From: Bimastos eiseni
Lineage: Eukaryota; Annelida; Clitellata; Crassiclitellata; Lumbricidae
Direction of reading: 5' to 3'
Assembly (NCBI GenBank): GCA_959347315.1
Contig: OY365810.1
Location: forward strand, 27,108,585 to 27,172,584
DNA: 64,000 nucleotides
Under the pieces are notes generated by a model. The model ran no database searches and had not been told where the DNA came from. It saw only the letters and a list, made by a program, of their open reading frames with translations. Below are positions 48,645 to 61,399 of the stretch, in pieces (position 1 is the first letter of the stretch; every line of letters starts with the position of its first letter). Both the position numbers and the translations under genes were made by a program.

Positions 48645-49590
48645 TTTTCCGTATGAGTACAATTTTTTCAATATCTGTCAGTTATTTTCGATTACTAAAG
48701 ACACCGGATGTTTAGGCTCTACGCGATTGTTATCGATTATGGCGTGCTGACCATCTTTATATACATGCTACTATGGGCATAAAAAATGTGTAAGCACTGT
48801 TAACCTACAATTCCGAGGTCCGTGGTACAAGTACACAATTCTAACGGAATGCTAATCAACTTGTTCAGTTGTCTTAAAGTGTTTACATATCGTATACTGT
48901 ACGGTAACTTATTGTGTGATATTCTCAGGCCGAAGCCAAGGAGTGAACCCGCAACAGTTCAGATTGGCCGGTAACATTGTTTTCTGGAACATTATTAAGG
49001 TCAGTATTCTTCAACAATAAAATTACTGTTTTAAACTTGTTATTCCGTTTCAGCGTCTTAATAAATTGAATTGTTTATAAAAAAAAGTATCGGTCTTGGT
49101 CTTGGTCTCGGACCATCAGTCTTGGTCTTGGTCTCGGACCAGTCGGTCTCGGTCTTGGTCATGGACCTCTTGGTGTTGGTCTTGAGTTTTTGGTCTCGTG
49201 CCCAACACTGCCCAGAACCAGACTGATTATTACGGTAACTAGGGCCGTATACTCGTGAGCCTCTGATATGACTTCCCGGTCCTTCCAGAGTTAATTAATG
49301 GACAGCTGTGAATGGTGTTGATTTAAATAAGGATTTATTATTTATTTCAGTTTAATTAGTAAAACGATCCCCAAATTACTATTCATTAACTATACGTCTA
49401 TAGGCCTATAGCAAACTGAAACCGCAGCGCTTTAACAACGACAGTGTACTTAAAATGATAGGTAAACCATTGCAGCTGCATAGTCGTCAAAGAGTTAACT
49501 ATGTAACTATGTGTACGGTGTTATTTGTGCATTAGCTAAATACATAGCTTATAATACAATTATCATATCCTTGCATACGTGCATGCAAGC

Positions 49591-49832
49591 ATACTCTCGT
49601 TCATTCATTCTTACATATATACACTCACAAACATGCATGCATACTTACATACATGCATATGTATACATACGTGCATATATACATACCTACATATATACAT
49701 ACATGCTTACATACTACATACATACATGCATACATGTCATACGTATATACATACATACATACATACATACATACACACATAGGCTACATACATTCATGCA
49801 TACATGCATGCATACATACATACATACATACA
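49591..49832. repeat. (ACAT)n microsatellite
   Basis: Tetranucleotide ATAC/GCAT repeats with interruptions, followed by TTCGCCAAACCTCCAG, the same flank as the array at 61.0-61.3 kb. Confidence 0.92.
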
Positions 49833-51490
49833 AGACTTGTTCGCCAAACCTCCAGCTGCTGTTGGAAATCTCAGCCTGTGTTTCTGCAACCATTTAGAAG
49901 CATCACGGCTTATAGTCTCCTCGACAAAATCCTGAACAAGCGTGTAATGTATCACGGTTCATTGTCTGCTTAAGTGGCCCCTATATTAGTCAATGTAATC
50001 ATAATTAAATGATTACAGTTTTTATTTAATTAACGGGCCAATACATCAGAATTGTCTTTAGGCCTATCATCATCAGGTCATTTCCATCTTAATTGCATTG
50101 TGGACCACAGAACTACATCACAACTATGCTGCATTGCAAATACACTCGGTGTTACGCGCTGAGAAATCATAAATTGCTGTTGTAATTAGAAGTCATATTG
50201 GCCTATAATTAAGGGCTTGGTCGATTGCGAGAAACTCAAGAGTCGTTGGAGAATAAATATGGCGGTCGGATGGCTGACAGCGTCAAGTAGTTCGAGTGAC
50301 GCGTTTGCGCAGCAGAGAGAGCAGTCGAAATAAGAACTATGGCACGCCGAGGCGGTCGATATTGGCCGTCATCGACGTTTTGCTTCCACCTAAGTCTTTC
50401 TTCGACTCAGTTTGCGTGTTTTCGGTTGCCTTCTTTTGTATTATTCTTGTTGAATAAGACTCTAATAGTTGATCTTTACGAGGTCTCTCACTCACTTTCT
50501 CTCTTTGCTGAGAGTTAATGTGAGTTAAATGCTGATTTTTAGGCTGCTCAGGTGCGGGTAATTGAGTGCGACGTTTATTCCGATTGATATTTGGCTTCCG
50601 AGAACGAGTGACGTCTTTCCGATGACGATTGAAGGGTTATAGTCGAAGAATTATTGCACCAACCCTTCCCTCTCCGATCCCATCCCTTCCCCACCTCCCG
50701 CTTGCCAGGGCACGTCCAGGGCTTTGACTGTTACCCTCTCTGGAGCCGGTATTCCTATTCGATATTTGTCGTTCATGGAACAGAAGGTAAGTCCACGTCT
50801 GACGACGTTTGCGAATGACGTATGAAGGACTTGGCAAATTTACCTTTCGACTCATTCTTTTGTCAGCGATAGTTCGAGGCATGCGTTGCCACACACGTCA
50901 GAGCGACGGTCGGTCGTAGCTTTCAGTGGGACGATGGTTGTTGAAGACGGATGGTGAAAGTCGACTGTGCACGTTTCAATCATAAAGACTTCTGGGAAAG
51001 TCTAGCACGGCTTTATACCGATGGCAGACGTGATTAAGCCCTGATATACAGCCATCGAACAGTTCCTCCTCATCGTCATCATTCCCTGTGTGTGTGTGTG
51101 CTGCTCGCTGCCAGTTCTGGGGCATAGAGCTATAACAAAGAAAATCATCTACTTGAACAAAATTGATCTAGTTAGAACCAATATCTCCAAATGAGGGCTA
51201 TATTGAATTTTTATCTTCAAGTCTCTATAAAATTAGACCTAAATCTGTTACTTATTCATAAATTAACAACTATTTTATTTTATTTTAGGCGTTTTAATGC
51301 ATTGCGTGAACTGTGGCTTATAACGCTTCGGTTTTCGGATGTTATCCTTCGACGCTTGGCGCTCCATAGTCGTTTATAACGCTGCGCGGGTCTATTGCGC
51401 CACCGTTCCTAAGAAACGGGGCACGGGGAGACAACTTAAATAGCTTATTCGGAAAATGCTGACAAGATCGTAAATTATAATAATAATTAT
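49833..51490. other. Unassigned region
   Basis: Includes CpG-rich DNA at 50,220-50,960. No gene with recognisable homology is visible; the minus-strand frame at 50,894-50,637 has no familiar domain. Confidence 0.5.
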
Positions 51491-51750
51491 AACTATTATC
51501 ACCATTAAAGTAAGTAAGTAAGTATGTATGTACTTTGTTGAACCGCTCATAATATGAACGTTCAAAAAATGTACACTCACAAAATAATCACAGCAAGCAA
51601 TTACACAGCAGACATCCTCAAAGTAGTTACAGTAAAATAATGTAGGCCAATACTCATAAAATAATCATAGCTAGCAATTACACAACAGACATCTTACGAG
51701 TACCTAGAGTAAATAGAAATCAAACTATGATAGGCCTAATTGCACTCACA
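51491..51750. repeat. (AAGT)n tail and 77-bp tandem duplication
   Basis: AAGTAAGTAAGTATGTATGT at about 51,510 is followed by two copies of CTCA.AAAATAATCA.AGC (51,578 and 51,652). It is probably a minus-strand retroelement 3' end. Confidence 0.6.
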
Positions 51751-52149
51751 ATAGGAATAGATTCAATTGTGGGCCTATAGCATTCGAGTGATGAAACCAC
51801 ATAGAGTTAGTGCGTGAGAGCGTGGGACCTCTCGATTGTGCGATCGAGTACGGAGTGAATAGGTAACAATCTTTAAAGGTGGCAAAAGACAACTTAGAAC
51901 ATGGCAAGGGTTGTGTAGCACAGAAGAGAAAAGAGAGGAATCTGCAAGGCCACAGAGGTCATCAAAAGTCATTGGTCAAAAGGCAGAAACTTGAGCCGTA
52001 TCAGTTTCCTTACAAATGCGTTGAGACGCCTTCTCTGGCCAGCATTAGCAAAGCCTGACCCTCATTATAATAGCTATAAGATTGAAAGTTTAGACATGAA
52101 TGTGGGCCTATTCTATGAATTAAAGGGGCCTCTCTGAGCTCTCTCTCTC

Positions 52150-52600
52150 TTTTTCTTCCATCAGGTGTGTGCCAACGATGAGGTTTTCACATAATGGCTT
52201 CATTTCTGTCCGTCTCTGATTGTATCCATGGCTGTTCTTATGTACATGTTATTTTCTTTAAGATCTTGTCTCACATTTGCCATCCATATCTTTGTCTGTC
52301 TTCCTCGATTCCGTGTTCCTTCCACGTGGAACTATAATACCCTAGCTAGTAACCTCTTGTTGTCCATTCGTGTTACATGGCCAAAACATGTCAGTCTTCT
52401 CTTTCCGATTCTGTCTACCATTGTGTCTCTCTGTTCCAGCTCAGTCCGGGTTACATCATTGCGAATCCTGCAGATATCCCATCTGGTCCTTTCCGCTATT
52501 CTTCTTAGCCAGCACATTTCCGCCACTAGAATCCTTCTTTCATCCTCCTTCCGCAGACACCAGCACTCTGATCCATACAGCAATACCTAAGTGACAAATG
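52150..52600 (-). mobile_element. LINE C-terminal fragment
   Basis: The minus strand reads MLYGSECWCLRKEDERRI, EMCWLRRIAERTRWD, KRRLTCFGHVTRMD and, after a stop, QTKIWMANVRQDL. This is the standard tail of many reverse transcriptases (LYG.E.W...; FGH..RM). Confidence 0.8.
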
Positions 52601-53971
52601 CCATGTAGTGATCACTGTTCAGTTGAGTTTGGGGGCGCCAAAATCATACTTGACAACCTGTTTCCAATGAGGATATTTTAGGTGCGCTAAAATTAAACCT
52701 TACTAACTTAATTCATACAAATTAGTTTGTTTCAAAATAAAAAGTAATAGTTTTAATTCTCATTTTGGCGCCCCCTCCAAGAGGAGTCCGGGGACACATG
52801 TTCCTTCTGCTCCTCCTCCCCCTCGCTACGCCTCTGTACGTCACGTTCCAATAAGGATATCATATAGCGCAAAAGAATTAGTGCCATCGATTAATTTCTA
52901 TGTCCTAAGGCGATTAACTATGTATGAAATACAATACATGTAGCTTATATATGCTATCCTGCATATCGTTGGATGAATAGGGCTACAGAGTGTTAATGAC
53001 TTGCTCAAGATCCTTTCTCGGTATACGTACAGCTTGCACGTGGGGCTGTAATTATTGGAGTAAATTTGAACCTGCAATCTCCGCGTTAGAAGTCCAGCGC
53101 ATAACCAATGAACTCCTGTGTATACAAGAGAGACAAGCTCAATTCTAATAAATAGAACTAAATTGGTTGTAAACTCTGTTTCTGAACTCCCCAAAATGGA
53201 AGCGGATCTTTAATATGGGCCGTTTATATAAGGACATTACTTCCTAGAACTACAATAATTGTGAATAGGTGTACGGAGAGAATTAATAAGCTTCGGATTT
53301 TTACTACAATAGAATCCGAGATATTGGCGCGCATAAAACCAAGGCGCGAGTACACTTCGCAGATAAATTATATAGCGCAATAACAATTCTACGAACACGC
53401 ACAAGATCAAAAACGACAAGACGAAAAAATGGCTTCGATTAGGCGAGCGATTGGTGATTACAGGACACTTCAGGCGATGCAATTATAAGCATCGGTGGTC
53501 GCACTGAAGTCGCCGGTCGCCATATTAAGTCATCGACTACGACCGGTCGCTAAGTCGTCTCCTTCTGTGCTTCTGTAGTGTGTATACATATGCGGAAGTC
53601 GGAAATATCATCAGTCATCGCCGGGCCTCTAGTACTTCCGCTGTGTTTTCCTTCCAATTTATCGACTTCCGGCTAATGGGTCTCTTGGTTAATCGGCGGC
53701 GGCAACGGCTCTTGTCTCGTCCGCTCCCTCTACTCGACCTCTCTCTCCCTTCGACCGACCGAGTGACCGCAATGCCAGCCACACTCCACGGTCAATTAGA
53801 TTGAGAAAGAGACGATCGCAGTCTCTGTGTAGGCCCTATGCGTGAATGTGTCTAGATGTGCGTCTGAGTGTGCGTGTGCGTAGGTCTTTGCGTGCGTGTA
53901 AGAACTCCCGGATGGATACAAACAGCTCTATTGACGCGCTGCAGAACTTATTTCTGCTGGCCTTATATGCG

Positions 53972-54006
<35 letters not shown>

Positions 54007-55610
54007 ATAAATATATATGGGCCTATATGATTATGTGATCCTGCCTGTTTTTGTGCACGGCTCTCTCTTCGTCTGTCTGTGTGCCTGTCTGTCTTTCTCT
54101 CTTTCCGTGTCGTTCAATGAACTCGTTTGGTTTGTATCGACGATTGGCGGAGGGCCTTTCCATCACTAGGGTGAACCACAAGTGGTTAGACTTAGTGGCC
54201 GTCACGGCTCCCACTGCTGCTGCAGGACCACAGCAGATATGAACAGTCGATAATATGAACAGCCGATATAAATCGTCGTCGTCGTCGTCGTCGACGAGGA
54301 GTTTTGCCACTAGATGGCGGCGGCGTATACGGTCAATTAGCGCTCTATTCGGCCGTCATAAACGAGTGCAGTATAAATTAGGGAATGCAAGAGTGCAGCT
54401 TCAAAGGAGTCAGAATGGAAAGTAGCATTTGCTATGAATATGACCAAAAGATCTATGAATCATCATCATCATCACCATTCCCACTACCACTAACACCGTC
54501 ATCGTCATCATCATCGTCATTATTATCATCTGCACAGCTCTAGCTGGCATCTCTGCATGGTGTAGAATTCCTACCAGCATGACCACATCGGGCCCATAAT
54601 GGATCCGTATGGGGCCCATGTAGCAGTTCCACCTATAATGTCCTCGGAAATGCTAACAAGGGCAACAGATAATAAACGAAATCACTGTTCCATATGGATT
54701 TTCTGTATTTAAGAATACCTTCAAATATTTCTTGAAGAAAATATGCGACACTAAACACGATAATTAAGGATAACATGTGTGGAGATTTCGTGCTTTATTT
54801 AGGACATAATAGGGCCTATAGATAGGACCCAAGGACCAAGATACAGCTACATGTATATAGATTCCTTGGATAGGGCCTAGCATAAATATGCCAGCATAAT
54901 ATCATATATTATTGTCGTCACTTTCATTATGATTTCAATTATAATAATTTGCACGGACGAGCGTTTCATTTGTTCAGGTGCAACCAATATGGCCCTTGGT
55001 CTAATTATCAATTAATCAATGGTCTGTTTGTCAAACAATCAATTAATCAGTTCATGTTAGCATGCATTTAGTATTGCTGCTCTCGTGTGCATGCATCGTG
55101 CATTGCAACAGAATAAGACGGACTTCCGCTTCCAATCGCAGATGAATAAGAATAGACAACAAAGCCAGTCATGAGCCTGTCATCATATCTCAGCGTAAAA
55201 TCCAAACGAAATCCAGACATCAACACATCACTGAATTATGACGGCTGTCGCTGCTGCTCTACCAGGTTTCTCTACTTCAAAGATGACACACACAGCGCGA
55301 ATGACCGTGCATATAGATGGTTCTTGATTTGAGCCCATATAGAGCTGAGGCCAGATAGGAGACTAACAGCTCCTAACCATCGCCGGTGGAGCAACGCGGA
55401 AGGGCAGGTGCTGCTTCCAGTGTCTATGACCTTGGGTCAACTGTGACTATACCGGGCGGCCAGATTCTTCGCCCTATAGGCCTAACCTATCTTTGAAATC
55501 ACCGCACGCTCATGGAACAATTATTTGTAGCCATATGAAAGCCAGCCAGTCAAATTTCAGGTTCTACGTCTTTTGATCCTCCGTCAGTTGATCCCCCATC
55601 AGTTGATCCC
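52601..55610. other. Unassigned region with microsatellites
   Basis: Holds (TA)n at 53,970-54,020, (CGT)n near 54,275-54,295 and (ATC)n at 54,458-54,530. A CpG-rich patch with GTCGCCGGTCGCC-type motifs lies at 53,450-53,800. No gene recognised. Confidence 0.55.
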
Positions 55611-55618
55611 GACATTGA

Positions 55619-56232
55619 TTGGTTGATTTTATTTGTGGGTGGGTTGATCGGTGGGTGGGTGGATCGGTGAGTGGTTAATCGGTGGGTATACGTTGATCAG
55701 TGGGTGGGTTTATAGGCGGGTGGGTTTATCGGTAGGTGGGCGGATTGGTGGGTGGGTTATTCGGTGGGTGGGTTGATTGGTGGGTGGGCTGATCGGTGGG
55801 TGGGTTAGTCGGTGGATGGGTTTATTGGTGGGTGGGTTGAACGGTGGGTTGGTTGATCGGTGGGTGGGTTGATCGGTGGTTGGGTTATTCGGTGGGTGGG
55901 CTAGTCGTTGGGTGGGTTATTCGGTGGGTGGGTTAATCGGTAGGTGGGTTGATCGGTAGGTAGATTTAATCAGTAGGTGGGTTTATCGGCGGGTGGGCGG
56001 ATTGGTGGGTGGGTTTATCGGTGGGTGATTTGATAGGTGGGTGGGTTGAGCGGTGGGTTGGTTGATAGGTGGGTGGGTGGATAGGTGAGTTGGTTGATCG
56101 GTGGGCGGACTGATTGGTAGGTTGGTTGAACGGTGGGCTAGTTGATCGGTAGGTTGGCTGAACCTTGGGTGGGTGGATGAATCGGTGGGTGGGTTGATCG
56201 ATGAGTGGATTTATCGATGGATGGGTTGATTG
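55619..56232. repeat. 16-bp G-rich minisatellite, array A
   Basis: About 38 degenerate units of GATCGGTGGGTGGGTT. All G runs are on the plus strand, so quadruplex formation is plausible. It is related to the array at 60.6-61.0 kb. Confidence 0.9.
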
Positions 56233-56259
56233 GCTGGTGCTTCATCTATGTGATAGACC

Positions 56260-56815
56260 TGACTCGATCAATAGTTTGGAGAGTAACGAAGGACGGGGAC
56301 TGCGCGAGTGAGGTAAAATCAAGATTAGCTATGGGAATGTCAGTCATGCTTACTTTGGTAAGCATCTGGAAGAATAAATCAGTCAGTACTAAAACAAAAC
56401 TGCGACTCATGAAGTCCTTGGCGTGGCCAGTAGCAACGTATGGTTGTGAGGCGTGGACAATAAGGAAGAAGAAGAGAAACGCATACAAGCATTTGAGAAC
56501 AAGTGCATGAGGAAACTGCTCAGAATTCCATGGACAGCAATGGTGACCACCGAACAAGTGTATCCGTATCAAATGGCGAGAGTTGACTGCAAACTGTTGG
56601 GCCACATCAAATCCAGGAAACTGCGGTACTTCGGGCACATCGTGAGACAGCCAGTATGATGTTGGGTATAGTGCAAGGAAGCCGAAGTCGCGGAAGACCA
56701 GAATCTGCTGGTTTGACAAGGTCATGGCTTGGACTGATTTAATTAAAAGGCACAAGCTTAACGAACATCGTACGAGACAGAAAGCATTGAACATCACTTT
56801 CCTATTCATGTAGTC
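56260..56815 (+). mobile_element. LINE C-terminal fragment
   Basis: Frames give EVKSRLAMGMSVMLTLVSIW, KTKLRLMKSLAWPVATYGCE and, after a shift, KRIQAFENKCMRKLLRIPW and KLRYFGHIVRQP. One frameshift is near 56,460. This is a common LINE reverse-transcriptase tail. Confidence 0.85.
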
Positions 56816-57015
56816 AACCGTCGCTAAGCGACGATGACGATGGGACATGACATGACGTACGTATACATTACATACACGCACAGAGTAATGTATACGAACA
56901 AACCCACTTACAAAAAGCTACTGTTTATACACGAGCAAATGCACACATACAAGCCCTTATACACACATGCATACATACACAGGTACATACATACACACAG
57001 GTACATGCATCAAGA

Positions 57016-58474
57016 CTTATGGCACAGGCGACATAGGACCAGCCGCCTAGGGCGCCAAATTATAGGGGTCGCCAAATTTTAGAACAACATTATTTCAGCA
57101 ATGTCAATCTTATGATAATAAAAAATCAGTTGTATAATTAGTTATTCAAAAATGGTTCTCGGTTAATTCCAGTTCCAACAACAATTTTCAATCTCATATC
57201 GGCTCACAACAGAAACCATAGCTTGTTACAATAGGCCTAGCTTGCAGCTGGATCTGCGATACACATGCGACATCTAGCTGCAAAATTTAAAACCAAGAAA
57301 AAATAAATTATAGTTCGGGTGTTAAGGAGGCGTTTGTTTAATTACTAGTCATCGGATGAACCTGTGAGAAATCCACGGGAAAATTTCATAACCAATATTT
57401 TCTTTGCTGCTTTGGAAGCAGCCATTAAGTCTGTCGCAGAGCGGTTTAATCAGCTGGATGATCACAACTCTAATTTGGATTTGTTTAAAACATTTATTAA
57501 TTGGCCTCGAATAGAACTACAAAAGAATTGACTGAAAAAATGCAAATTTAGAACGAATAATAGACTAACACATGGCGATAAGTCCGCCGATAACAAAGAT
57601 ATATCGATGCTTTGCAACTCTGTGCTGAACTTATCTGCATCTCCCATCGGACAGAAGAGGAAGAAATAAATAGTCCACATCAACTCTTAATTTATTCAAA
57701 ACTTTACTTTTGCGTTGAGAATTATTTTAAATAGCTCTGTTTCAGAGGAACACAGGAATTCAAAACTGAAACTTATTAAAAATTATCTGCGAACGAAACA
57801 GAATCGTTTGGTGAATTTGTCAGTCCTGTCCACATAAAAAGATATTGCAGCAGGCATTACCTCACCTTGGCTGTTCGAACATTTGCAGAATTAAAAGCAA
57901 GAAGGTTTAAATTGTAAAATAGTGTGTTTTTCATGTGGAACATTAAGTCACTTGTTTAATAGCACACCTTAGTAATATAATTACACAAGTTTGATCATTA
58001 TAGAACAAAATATCATTGATATCATATCAACATACTTGTATCTGCAGCAAAGCATGCTAGGACTATAGTTGACTAAATTAAAAAAATCGGTAGGCCTATG
58101 TTGATAAAACTTAATTTGAACAAATGCCATTTTTTCATACTTAAGCATTTGCATAATTTTCAAATTTTAATTCTAAAATTACTATTTTATTATTTGAATT
58201 CAGCTCTCTTTGCTACATTACATTAAAAAAGATGTTTGCATCTGCGCTCCCTCTCCTTCCCTAGCAATTTTCATTAACCAAAATCGTCTGTATTTTTCCA
58301 TAAAACGTATTTCATGTGCTCCGTGCAGTGTGTGCTTCAAAACTGAAACTTATTAAAAATTATCTGATGAAACAGCCTATATTATCACATTTTGCTGTTC
58401 ATGCAACGGAAATGGAGGGGGCGCTCTTATAGATGACTGCCTATAGGGCGCAAAACTACCTGAGGACGACTCTG
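57016..58474 (+). mobile_element. hAT element with transposase relic
   Basis: The flanks catcaaga (57,008-57,015) and catcaagg (58,475-58,482) agree at 7 of 8. Inside, 57,350-57,520 reads NPRENFITNIFFAALEAAIK, then SVAERFNQLDDHN, the hAT transposase segment around F...F..ALD..I..L..RF, followed by stops. The ends share GGCG.C/TAGGGCGC motifs. Confidence 0.7.
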
Positions 58475-58482
58475 CATCAAGG

Positions 58483-60420
58483 CTTGCATGCGTACTAGCA
58501 TGCAAACATATGCACACATACGAGCACACTTGCGTGAGTATATACATGCGAGACAATCGCAGTCAGCTCAAATTTCCCGCGCAGTTTCCCAATAACCAAA
58601 CTCATGCAGGATGGGCATGCTTCAATGATTCCAGGCATCGTAGTATAGGCCGTTCAAACAGCCTTTGGAGTCTCGAAGCTTTGAGTTACGGTACGTCACT
58701 GCCTCTGTAAACTCTAGCCCAGACAGGGTTTAATAGTTTCAGCTGATTTTAAAAAGGCATGAAAGATTACAGATGGACTCCATGGATAACATGAACGGAT
58801 TGCAAGAATTTGATCTGCTCTGCGCGTGAGAGACAGAGAAACTTCCCACGTGATTCTCGCCCACTGCCATCCGGGAATTGTGAGTATCACGTGTTTTCAT
58901 ATGTCTGATATTTCACTGCATAGATATCTTCATTCGATTAAATGTAGTGTGTATGTAAATCTTCGAAAATTACTCAGCACACACAAAAGCTACAGCACGA
59001 CCTAATACATCGGCGGTATGTCAAATGAAAGAATTATAGAGAACTATACGAATTGTTTCATATTCAACATTTGGCATTCGGGGTTTCAAAAATAAAATCA
59101 TATTGATGTGAATCCGCTCTAATTCGAATAATATGTCGTCTAATTCGATTTTTTTACATTATTCGGTTTCGTGCTGTTTCCTTTTAGCACAGTGTATTAT
59201 TATTCTTTCTCTGGGTGACCATATTTCTCTTCTGCCAATCCGGGAGACCGGGACACCACATTTTTTCCAATCTAAATGAACTTCATATTAGGAAGCTGGG
59301 TTCATTCGAATGAGCGCTATACTTGAGCAATGACCTAGCTGAAATCCATTTCAAGGTCTTTTAATTAATTTGAAGTTTTTGAATTATAGACTTTAATTTC
59401 AAGATGGCAAATGTCACATGATCACGTAAGTTAGTCATTTTTGAAAATTAGAGTCTTATAATGGCAGAGTGCACCACTACGGCGACGAAGCAAATAGGAC
59501 CAAGACCTTCAATCAACATACCTCAAGCGACTGCAACTTACAGCATATCCAAAGCTTACTAGTCTAAGCCACTGCCAGAATGCCCGGGCGGCATCATGTC
59601 ACTCATGTCCTGAAATAGCCTAACTGAATTGGCTAAAAATTAGCGAATCACCAACATACAACTCTCTACTGCAAATTCAAACGTGCTCGTGAACTCTTTA
59701 CCATTCATCCAATTCGTTCTACCAGGTCATCCTCCTGTGACGTACTGTCTCAGTGTTTTTCGATCCCGGTCACTTCCAGCCGAGATATATCCCGTATTGC
59801 ACCATGTCTCTGAAACCCACGACGACCTTCCTCTCGAATTTTTCTGCTCCCCTATGTCTTTGTCAATCAGTGACCGTTATGGATCTGTCCCTGATTCTGC
59901 GACAAAGATATTCCAATACAGCTACGGGGCTTGATTGTTCTGTAATTCTTATCGATAAAGCGTATAGCTCGTCAAACAATTCTGCTGCATTAATTTGTCT
60001 GCCGAATCTTCGAATTCAGACGTTATGGTCAATTAGAGGTCCATACACTCTTTGGACCTTCATTTTAACATTTCTGCGATTTTTTAAGGTCATACGAAAA
60101 TTCAAATAAGTATGATAACTGCAGACATGGGTCATATCAATAAATAAAAAAATGACAATTTTCTGAACAATATGCCTACTTACATCAGACATAGTACTAT
60201 GAGCAGACCGCCAAAAGGCAGACGATATTTTGACGAAGGTGACGTATACTGAGTCTGACTATCATGAATAGCATTGAAATATTCATGTGATAACGTCGAC
60301 TCGTTGAGCTAGAGTTTGTGCCACGTGACTCTGAAAAATTGAATTTAATTTGAAATATAACGAAATCCATTTGAGAATTTAATACAATATCAAAACCTTT
60401 TATCCCGAATTTGCCGCCCC
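58483..60420. other. Unassigned region
   Basis: AT-rich DNA without a recognisable gene. Overlapping frames at 59,683-60,109 show no known domain. Confidence 0.5.
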
Positions 60421-60487
60421 TTGAAGAAATGCTGCTCTAGGCAGCCGCCTATATCGCCTATATCGACTATACCTAAAGCCGGGCCTG
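60410..60487. mobile_element. hAT-type terminus
   Basis: Read on the minus strand: CAGGCCCGGCTTTAGGTATA, then GGCGGCTGCCTAGAGCAGC. It resembles the left end of the element at 57.0 kb (AGCCGCCTAGGGCGCC). It may be the end of a second copy. Confidence 0.5.
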
Positions 60488-60599
60488 CATACAGCTCCTC
60501 TTTACCATGATAAACTGAAATCGATTTTTAAGCACCTTAAAATTTCTTGATTTTCAAGAAAACCATTATCTGTTGTTGGATTAATCTATCGGTCGTCGG

Positions 60600-61015
60600 C
60601 GAGTGAGTGGAACCGTGGCCGAGTTCATAGATTGGTGGGTTGATCAGTTGGCGGATCGGAGGGTGTATTTATCCGCCGGTAGGTTGATCGGTGGGTTGGT
60701 GAATTGATCCGAGGGTGAGTTGATTAGTGAATTGATCGGTGGGTGGGTTGATCGGTGGGTGGGTTGATTGGTGGGTGGGTTGATCGATGGGTTTGTTGAT
60801 TGGTGGGTGGGTTGATCGATGGGTGGGTTGATCGGTGGATGGGTTAATCGGAGGGCGGGTTGACAGGAAGGGGATTGATCGGTGGTTGGGTTGATCGGAG
60901 GGAAGGTTTACTGGTGGGTTGATTGGAGGGTGGGTTGATTGGTGTGTGGGTTGATCGGTGGTTGGGTAGATCGGTAGGTATGTTGATCGATTGGGGGATT
61001 GATCGGTGGGTGTTA
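60600..61015. repeat. 16-bp G-rich minisatellite, array B
   Basis: About 26 units of the same GATCGGTGGGTGGGTT consensus as array A, same orientation. Confidence 0.9.
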
Positions 61016-61047
61016 TTCTTTCATCGAATGAATATATCTAAGTAGAT

Positions 61048-61258
61048 CTACATACATACATACATACATACACACATACATACACACATACATACACACA
61101 TACATACATACACACACATACATACACACACACATACATACATACATACATACATACACACACACACATACATACATACATACATACACACATAGGCTAC
61201 ATACATGCATGCATACATACATACATACATACACACATAGGGCCTACATACATACAAA
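61048..61258. repeat. (ACAT)n/(ACAC)n microsatellite
   Basis: Tetranucleotide arrays broken by AGGCTACATACATGCATG. The right flank TTCGCCAAACCTCCAG is shared with the array at 49.6-49.8 kb. Confidence 0.92.
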
Positions 61259-61399
61259 CCGTGTGACTTGTTCGCCAAACCTCCAGATTCCTTCCTATAG
61301 GCCCCTACGCAAACTTAAAATAATTTTTTAGATTTTTAGGAAATTGACTCTTTTTATCAGCAAAATCCCAACTAGGTAACCTTCACAAAAATGGAGCGA

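Larger units (their letters stand above)
46024..49210. mobile_element. Large hAT-like element with GGTCTT arrays and nested LINE
   Basis: Starts CAGGGATGTGGTCTCGAGAC and ends CTCGTGCCCAACACTG. The flanks cccagaat and cccagaac agree at 7 of 8. Subterminal GGTCTTGGTCTC arrays (46,030-46,220 and 49,090-49,200) match, in complement, those of the element at 6.6-7.5 kb. No hAT transposase was recognised inside; an L1-like LINE fragment sits at 47.3-48.6 kb. Confidence 0.65.

Noticed and set aside
49511..49973. His/Tyr/Ile/Thr-rich frames
   Set aside because: They are translations of the ACAT microsatellite in three frames.
56246..56881. 211-codon minus-strand frame
   Set aside because: It is the antisense of a recognisable LINE reverse-transcriptase tail.
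59683..60109. Overlapping 83- and 118-codon frames as a gene
   Set aside because: No domain, no splice support and mutually exclusive frames; composition is like the surroundings.
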